Source of the DNA: Pelodera strongyloides
Lineage: Eukaryota > Nematoda > Chromadorea > Rhabditida > Rhabditidae
Length of the DNA stretch: 64,000 nt
NCBI GenBank assembly: GCA_036852015.1
Contig: JAANDG010000494.1
Coordinates: 1 to 64,000, forward strand
Reading direction: 5' to 3'
The position numbers and the translations under genes are program-made. The notes beneath the pieces are model-generated. The model saw only the letters and a list, made by a program, of their open reading frames with translations, had not been told where the DNA came from and did not search any database. Below, piece by piece: positions 56,812 through 64,000 of this stretch. How positions within the stretch are numbered: the stretch's first letter is position 1; each line of letters starts with the position of its first letter.

Positions 56812-59800
56812 CTACGAGAACATGAGCCTCGTTAGTGTAGGCGAGGCTGGTGAGTGATGGTGTCTCCGTCTACGGCTTGGTGCAGCGGGAGTAGGCTGGA
56901 AATGAAATCAAACAAATGACCTTCAAAATAATCTCAAATTTATCGCCATAACTCAAGGCGAGGTAAATTAGAAAACGAACCAAAGGAACTAGGTCAAAAG
57001 GCCAAACGAACGAGGTTTGTTTTGCTTCAATACGATAATACGTCCACTTCCCCTTCGGCATATCAAACAGCATTGAAACATTGAAATATTCAGTCACAAA
57101 AAAGTGAACATGTGATGGCCAAGGTCACAAGGTCACGTTCCAGTAACGATAGTTCGACTTCGACTGAACAGAATGGACAAAAGAAAACCAACCGTCGTTG
57201 TCTGAATCGTGTCCACAGTCTGCGAGAGAAGGTGTGCGTTGAGTGCATTCAGTTTCGGAAATGCCTCACTAACTCCCTGTCCAATGGCCTTGTTGAAAGG
57301 ACCATGGGCCTCAGTGGGCCGCCTAGCCTAAACGGAGTTATTCTTTGCCTTTACGATTAACAAATATGCATTCACGATACCTATTAAGCCTCAAAAGACT
57401 TTAACGCCCACCAACGGAAAACTTGGCACTATGCCCATAGCTCATACTCAAAAAAAACCAGCTTGACGGTGCGTAGGAACAGGTAGCATACATACAGACA
57501 ATACACACTATCTTGAAATAACCAAAACCAAACACTGTAGTTAATGAACAAAATTATACCTGCGTGTGAAATTCGCCGAGTAACATTTGAAGTTTACTGG
57601 TGTGAACTGGTGGAAGAGCTCCCGACTGAAAAACTTTTGTTTTTGTTTTTAACAAGGTACTCTTTGCTTTACAGAAATAAGGAGGCTTAAAAAGTATATC
57701 CATCATGTTTTTGAAAAGTAGAGAGAACGAAAAAAACCAGTATCATCCACGTACATGAACTGTCTGTAACAAAACCAAATTATCACCTATTAGCTAGTTA
57801 ACGCTAACGCTAGCACCGTAACACCCATAATAACTTTCAAGTAAAAATACAGCCAATTAATTAACCTGTAAATCTGTTCCGCCAAAAATTGTTCTATCTC
57901 TACAAGTTGCTCACTTTACATTAAAGTTAGAGGTGCGACAATATGACACTAAGTTCCAACATTGCAGTACAATATGAATATACTTACTCTTTGAAACAAA
58001 CTACTCCCTAGCTACAACACGATGACAAGTTCTAAATTCAACATCGAGATTGTCAAAATCAATACGGTAAACGCAAGAACAAGTCAGCCAACCTCTAACA
58101 ATTGATTGATCAAGGTAATTGCTCTCTCGCACGCTCCAAGCTCCTTGTATAATTCCATGAGCAAAAAGAGTCCCTCGTGTAGATAGGGACATTCAGGGAT
58201 CACGTCTTCCAGAAGTAGCACCGCCTCTTCCACCTTTAACAAAATGCATACATTAATTGTTGCAATAAGATATTTTCGAAATGGCCTAGTGGCCAATGGG
58301 TGAATGGGGCAATATAGTGTAAAGAAAAATTGGAGAAATACCAAATAAAGCGGGCACAACGCCCCAAGTATTCAGAACCTGGAACGATGACAATCGACAA
58401 TATGATCATTTGACCATGTAATTGTTCCACATATCTATATTCTACGAAACATTGCAATATTTAGTCCAACTGGAATAGAAACAGTCGGACATAACTGTGC
58501 ACGCGACTGGTGTAAATAATACAGTACGATAAGATGTGCCGCCGGTCACCGATTCCCAGTTGCATTTCGGAAAATGACCGATCGTCTCGTCTCACCGACA
58601 TATTCCACATAGTAAAGCAACAGGTATCTCAACAAGTCTGTTTGTTTAAAGCAAAATACCTGCCGGTTTCTGAAACGCATTGTAGACCACTGAATTCTTA
58701 CGCTATTATGCAAAGTTACTAGAATTTAGCTCGATTTTTTAGTCTAATTTATGTTCATTTGCATAAGCTGCATAAGAACTCTGGTGTACTCGGTGTTTCA
58801 AAAACCGGCCGGTATTTCGCTTTAATAAATTAAACTAACCTTCGGCTTGATATTGCTGCCGTCCTTGGATAACAGCATAGCCTTTAGAACCTTGACTCTA
58901 GGAGTATCACCACACTGTAATTGAACTTTTTCCACGAGAGATTGTGCTTTATCCATCCGGTCCTAAAATAAAAAGCAATACATTTTGGAACAAAAAAGGT
59001 AGAGCATAAATTTCATACACAAATAGTTTGGTATGAGATGGCGAGCATACTACGGATTGGGCCGTTAATCTAAGCCGTAGAATACATTACTAAGTCATCA
59101 AACATAAAGAAACGTTCACAGCACCGCTAGCAAATAACTCCGATTCTTCATTACGATTACTAAACTTCACACAATAGTTACAATTAATAGTGGGAGCACA
59201 TCATACATCATACAGAACAGATCAACGCCAAAATACAAAATACAAGAAAAAAGAAAAAAGAGTAAATCAAAACAATCACTTACATAACTCAAATAGATAC
59301 CGAGAAGTACTTCGTACGCGTCCATCTGCTGCGGATCATCCATTAAGACTTCGGTCAAATGTTTGACTGCTTCGTCATACTTTTCTGAATTGGCAAGATT
59401 ATTTTAGCAGAGCACCATTCATTTATTCATTAAACCGGCACCAGGCTAAATAGCCACAACTTTACATCCGTACCATTGTTTATGCACCATGTACTAAATA
59501 TAGGGAAACGGTGGAAACAAACTGATCAAACTACATATTCATTGGTATAAGTATAATTTACGTCCGACGTCCCATTCGACTTCCAGTTTACAATATCAGA
59601 TATAACTTCAACAATAAATAATCAAAATAATGGAATAAACACCTTTATCAGCTAAAATTGAAGCCTTGAGTATCATCGCATGGGCATTTGGCCGCACAGG
59701 ACCCATTGTTGTGGCTCTGAAAAACAGTCGAATAAATATATGAATTGTTTAATTATAAAATAAATATATGTTTTTTTAAGTGTTAGCTCCTCTCCACTCA

Positions 59801-62800
59801 ATGAAACATGAAACAGAATTTACCATATTAAAAACCTTCGTACAAATAAACTAAGCAAAATAAAACAATTGTGCTCTTAATTTCCGCACACTCTCCAGCT
59901 GCTAAATGTAACCTATAGCATGATCCATTTACATTACAGTAGCCTAGTTACACGTTACACCTCACTGGATGTTCGACTCTCCTTTTAAAACGAAAGACTT
60001 GGTAATAATTAAAGCAAAACCCACTTATATGCGAATTGGAGTGCTCTTTCCAGTTGGTTGCATTGTCGCGCCATACATGCCAGGGATACATATGTTTCCA
60101 CTGCGTCCTTATTTCGGTTACACATTGCGACGGTCAATTGGTTAAGATCCTTGCTCTCTTCATCCTCAAACCAAAATTGCTTTTCTTGCTTTTACTCACC
60201 AAGAGAAAGCCGCTAGCTAAGCTGAATCTCAGACCCCCATTCATAATCTTAGAATTCAGAGTCGTTAATAAGGCAGGGCTCGATGAGCGCCCTTTGATTT
60301 GATCAACTTTTGTGCATTAAAAAAGTTAAAAAAAAACAGAAGCAATCGAAACGTTATGTTCTAAGTTCACCATGATGCACAAATGTAAAAAAAAAGTAAA
60401 CCTTTGAAAATTACCTTAGACATTAAGCACGCGAGCACATCCATACCATTGGTTAGGTCATTGTTTTGTTGAAAAGCCTTCCACAAATGCGTTTTCGCCT
60501 CAGTCCGTATTCCTTCTCGATTGCACATTAGGCCCATCTCAACCAGTATGCTAAAACAGAAGAATGAAACAAGAAAATTTTGATAATTCCTTCACGGCAA
60601 TAATCACCTTTGACCTTGACATGTCGCTGATTACTGACAATTTTGCACGAAATCAGAAAAGCTACATTTCCGCCAAAAACTTCAATTTGGCTACAATTCT
60701 TCATGTAATCTCCATGTCAAACAAAGGCAGAGACACTCCACACTCCCAAAATTCAGGGGGGACGACGTTTTTACACCAAATCAGCATCCAAAAATCATAA
60801 TTCTTTTGAAATTCAACGAACGCCAAAAAGTACTAACAAACAAACTCACTGTGGTGTGATAAGTGTGTGTGGTAGGGATATAAAGTATTTGACTGCACTG
60901 GCGGGTCCTTTTGCTGATTGAATGGCCATCGCTTCCAAGAATCCGGTCATTCCTCCATCAGCACACGGAAAAGGCTGAATAATCGATGTTACATTAATAG
61001 AGTAATACATATACAAAATACGAACGATATTGGAGCACAGCTTAGATAGATACATTAACATTAACTACGATCCGAACCACAAATACTGTTAGTAGTTAGT
61101 AGTTAGTACAATGTCGTTTACGCCACAGAAAGGTTCGGGAGCGAATAGAAAGTGCAAAACTTCTCAATGCAATAAAAGAAAGCCATAAACCCCACCGGCA
61201 CTGGTTTCCCATGTTTTATCAAATCGATTTGGCAGCTGAGCGACAATGGACACGCAGAAACAACTTCGCTGCAATGGAAATGTTTTCAAATCTATAGATA
61301 ATAGATACGAACAATTAACATCAGCAAATCAAAATGAGATATAAAAAATAATAATGGGTGGGTTGGAACCGGGATCCAGATTCGGGCCGGATCACGAATC
61401 AATCCCGGATCCGGATTTGGAACGTTCAAATGTTCAAATCGAACAAGAACTACTGCACCGGGTACGGCATAACATGATTAGCATACACTAAATAGAGTGG
61501 GGTTGTCAGGGGACGTCGAAATAAAATAAAAACAATACATAGACTATTTACGATTCACATTATTCACAAGAAGTTTCAAGCTAGTGTCCATACTTATGAA
61601 TCATCCAAAATCAAATTGCAAGCAAACCTTGCTGCCTCCAAGTAACCCGTTGCAGCGGAAGATCCGCGTAGCCTTCGAAGCTTCGCAATCGCGTATTTGA
61701 CCTAAGATATGCTAGATATGAGATTTCCAGATCGGCAAAACAAAACTTAAACCTGTCAGTATCCATATATAGGAAACAAATATATGCGCTTGCGAGACAC
61801 AAGGCAAACATAATTGAAGCCCGAAACTGAAACTCATCGCTAAAAAAATAGGGACATAGAGCATAGAGCAAAAGAAACGCAAAGCTAGACGCCCGCTAAA
61901 AGTTCTGAAACGGAAAGGAGGCTCACCTTAAGGGGTGCTCCTGCGAGAGGGACCTTTGATAAAATTGCTTCCGCTTCATCGAATCGTTTTAACCGGATCA
62001 GGCATTTGTGAAAGCGAAAACGCACTTCAGTTTCGGTGAAGTTTGCAGGCAACTGAAGAAAAAAGGCATACACATAAGCAACCAAAAACGCTAACATTCT
62101 GACATAGACATTCCTTAGTGTTGGCATTTTCAAAACTCGACTCAACCATTCTCGCATAGAGAAAACTATGTTTCACTTTCACACATCATCATGTAGGTAT
62201 TATATATCTACGTAAGTAGTTTCACTTTTTTGTTTCTCTTATATTTATTTTCGTTCGCCATATTATACCGTTTTTTTTTAATAAATAAAAAAGTGTTCAA
62301 AAACATACAAAAGAAACGGAATATATTATTATTCAGTATTTATTAAGAAAAAACTAACCTTTCCGGAAATGGTCTTTGGAAGTGCTTTGAATAGTTGTAA
62401 CGCAGCAGCATAGAGCTGAAAAGAAGAAACGTTATATGTTGTCTAACATAACAAACCAACGGAAGAGCAACTAATTTCCCAGATAAAGGATATGGAACAA
62501 TGGAACGCGGATGCGGAAGTCGGATTCAGTTTCGGTAACAAAAAATACTCACACGCTTCGCCTCCTGAAGCCCATCAAGCTCAAAGTAAGCATCCGCAAC
62601 CGCGACCTGAAAAAAACGTAACCAAACGAGACCGATCTACCCAAGCAGTACTAAATTTCAACTATCCAGGTTTGGAGAATATCGAGAATGTAATTGTATG
62701 TGTGATGAATGTATGCCTGAATTAAGCGGCTATGTTATTCGCGGGCTAGGCTTGATTGCGTACTATAAAAAGTATCTCTGAACACATTTTAAGTGACTTT

Positions 62801-62982
62801 CGGACCTCATTTTAGGGGGCTAATATAAAAGAAAATGGATAATATTTAGGACAATTACCAACCAATGTAATCACTTCATTCCTAGCACTATCCGTCTTAT
62901 CTGCGGCTGTATTATACATTAGTACGACGTCATCATAGAGCTCACGAGAGTAAAGTTGCTGAATGGCTTCGAATAGCTTCAT
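56812..62982 (-). CDS. Anaphase-promoting complex subunit 7 (APC7-like TPR protein)
   Basis: A TPR-helix subunit of the cyclosome ubiquitin ligase. Exons 5' to 3': 62982-62863, 62606-62553, 62415-62359, 62052-61927, 61701-61628, 61268-61196, 60974-60850, 60550-60415, 60164-60025, 59716-59643, 59384-59284, 58962-58840, 58233-58093, 57625-57560, and tentatively 56895-56812. Phases agree; total 498 codons, against about 565 in vertebrates. Landmarks: N-terminus MKLFEAIQQLYSRELYDD; TPR-like VRFRFHKCLIRLKRFDEAEA; SEVVSACPLSLS; GMDVLACLM, close to the GMDV segment of vertebrate APC7; RPNAHAMILKASILADK; KYDEAVKHLTEVLMDDP; VEEAVLLLEDVIPECP. The acceptor TTTTTTTCAG ends one base before the ATG, suggesting a trans-spliced leader. 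The region between the last two exons probably hides one more, since a final TPR is short; the Arg/His-rich last exon is uncertain. Confidence 0.88.
58646..58825. mobile_element. TTAA foldback family B, copy near a donor
   Basis: TTAAAGCAAAATACCTGCCG to GGCCGGTATTTCGCTTTAA, 180 bp, in an APC7 intron. It begins 14 bp beyond the donor of the exon at 58840-58962. Confidence 0.9.
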
Positions 62983-63461
62983 TCTGAAAAAAACGGATAA
63001 GCTTTCAGTCGTGTAGGCAATTGGCAAACAGACGTACACCACATATAAAACTTTACACTGACTCACATAATTGCTGCTAAAACTAAGTTCTTAGAAAAAT
63101 AAAAGCTAACAAATAAGTTTTAAAAGAAAACACAATTTGGCAATGAATTGGAATGGAAAAAAATGAAGAAAATATGCATTCTACTGTAGGATCGTGTACA
63201 GAAAATACAGTACATCATTGCGAAAGGTGCGTTTTACTGTATTATAGTGTACAGAAAACACAGTATGTCCACACATTTTGTGGCGTTTTATTTATTTCAA
63301 AAAATTTCTTTCAATTTGGAATTTTGTATTTTATTTTATTTTAGACTGAGTTCATTCATTCGTTCGATTCCGGGTACTTCGAATCCATATCTATCCAGCT
63401 TGTTGTTCTTTTATTGGGCAATTGCAACATAGTTTGAATTTTTAAGTCCGTTTTCTGATGG
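62983..63461. other. Upstream region of the APC7-like gene
   Basis: Contains a two-fold repeat around GTGTACAGAAAACACAGTA (near 63190 and 63250). No gene recognised. Confidence 0.4.
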
Positions 63462-63769
63462 CCTGTCCATGTATGCGATTCGCACTTGCGAAAATGACAA
63501 ATGCCTGTCCATGTTCGAGTTAATGTCAATGACAAGGTCCCGCAACGATTTTGCATCTAGTATGGATCTATATCAAAATAGTACAGATCTATTTCAAATA
63601 GTACGGATCTATGTCAAATAGTACGGATCTGATACACTTTCGTTGCGGGACAATGTCAAACGCGTCATTCGCATCGGTTACGGTAGGCATTTGACATTAA
63701 TGTAAAATGGCCTGAACATGGACAGGCATTTGTCATTTCCGCAAGTGCGAATCGCAAACATGGACGGGG
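63462..63769. mobile_element. Inverted-repeat element with inner tandem repeat
   Basis: Arms of about 50 bp (CCATGTATGCGATTCGCACT and GACAAATGCCTGTCCATG with their reverse complements near 63710-63765). The middle (about 63555-63635) holds four tandem units like ATAGTACGGATCTATGTCAA. Between them lie GGTCCCGCAACGA and TCGTTGCGGGAC, a second, inner inverted pair. Probably a non-autonomous DNA element. Confidence 0.75.
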
Positions 63770-64000
63770 CATGACTAGCGTGTTTGCATTTCTGATATTA
63801 CGCACTAGCGATTTGGTATTAATATTTCGTATGACATTGTCGCTCTTTTGTGTTTACATTATTTATGGGCATAACTTAATTTATGCCTTCAGATGGTTCG
63901 TGGTTGGCGCGGAACTCTCACACAACCGTTCTCCGTTAAACTTTTTAAAGGTTAATTTCTAGAGTATTTATGTATACCTCTGCCTATAGGATACTGGCAT

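Noticed and set aside
57112..57360. Plus-strand 82-codon frame in the APC7 gene region
   Set aside because: No splice support and ordinary composition; the minus strand here may instead hold a missing APC7 exon (NKAIGQGVSEAFPKLNA), which I could not phase with confidence.
1..64000. tRNA and rRNA genes
   Set aside because: Looked for cloverleaf landmarks and rRNA core motifs by eye and found none convincing; the TGGTAGCAG at 18624 is a primer-site-like sequence, not a tRNA gene.

Overview
The window is animal nuclear DNA, most likely from a nematode or another ecdysozoan. It carries intron-rich genes with short exons and TTTCAG-type 3' splice sites, a TRPV channel of the OSM-9/Inactive type, an APC7-like anaphase-promoting-complex subunit, a CR1/jockey-like LINE and many small foldback transposons. 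Two predicted start codons sit 1-2 bases after a perfect-looking splice acceptor, which would fit spliced-leader trans-splicing. Species is not identifiable from the sequence alone.

Layout. (1) 1-15.9 kb is a satellite domain made of a 129-bp monomer in several blocks and at least two subfamilies, alternating with recurrent 0.3-0.5 kb spacer units and GC-rich hairpins. Each monomer typically carries a TGACGTCA palindrome. Because 129 = 3 x 43, the minus strand shows long open frames (up to 445 codons) that I do not regard as genes. Larger duplications (offsets about 940 bp and 2455 bp) are superimposed. (2) 16-23.5 kb is a transposon nest: a 363-bp foldback, then a young 5.19-kb non-autonomous LTR element (18019-23209) that split a 171-bp foldback with a CTAT target duplication, then another foldback sharing the TTAA of the first. 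(3) 24.4-38.3 kb is a TRPV channel gene on the minus strand for which I reconstruct 16 phase-consistent exons (724 aa). Its second intron holds a twin-primed (5'-inverted) LINE. (4) 38.3-49.6 kb is mostly intergenic, with a small secreted-peptide gene near 45.7 kb, four large foldbacks and a 31-bp minisatellite. (5) 49.6-55.2 kb is a plus-strand gene of 7 exons (299 aa) for an unrecognised protein with a C-terminal membrane anchor. (6) 56.8-63.0 kb is the APC7-like TPR gene on the minus strand.

No functional link between the host genes is apparent. The unifying theme is mobile DNA: at least five foldback families with TTAA at both ends and termini starting AGSG (AGCGAAAT or AGGGA), often nested, abutting, or within 20 bp of a splice site. 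No transposase or retroviral-type polymerase for these elements is present in the window.
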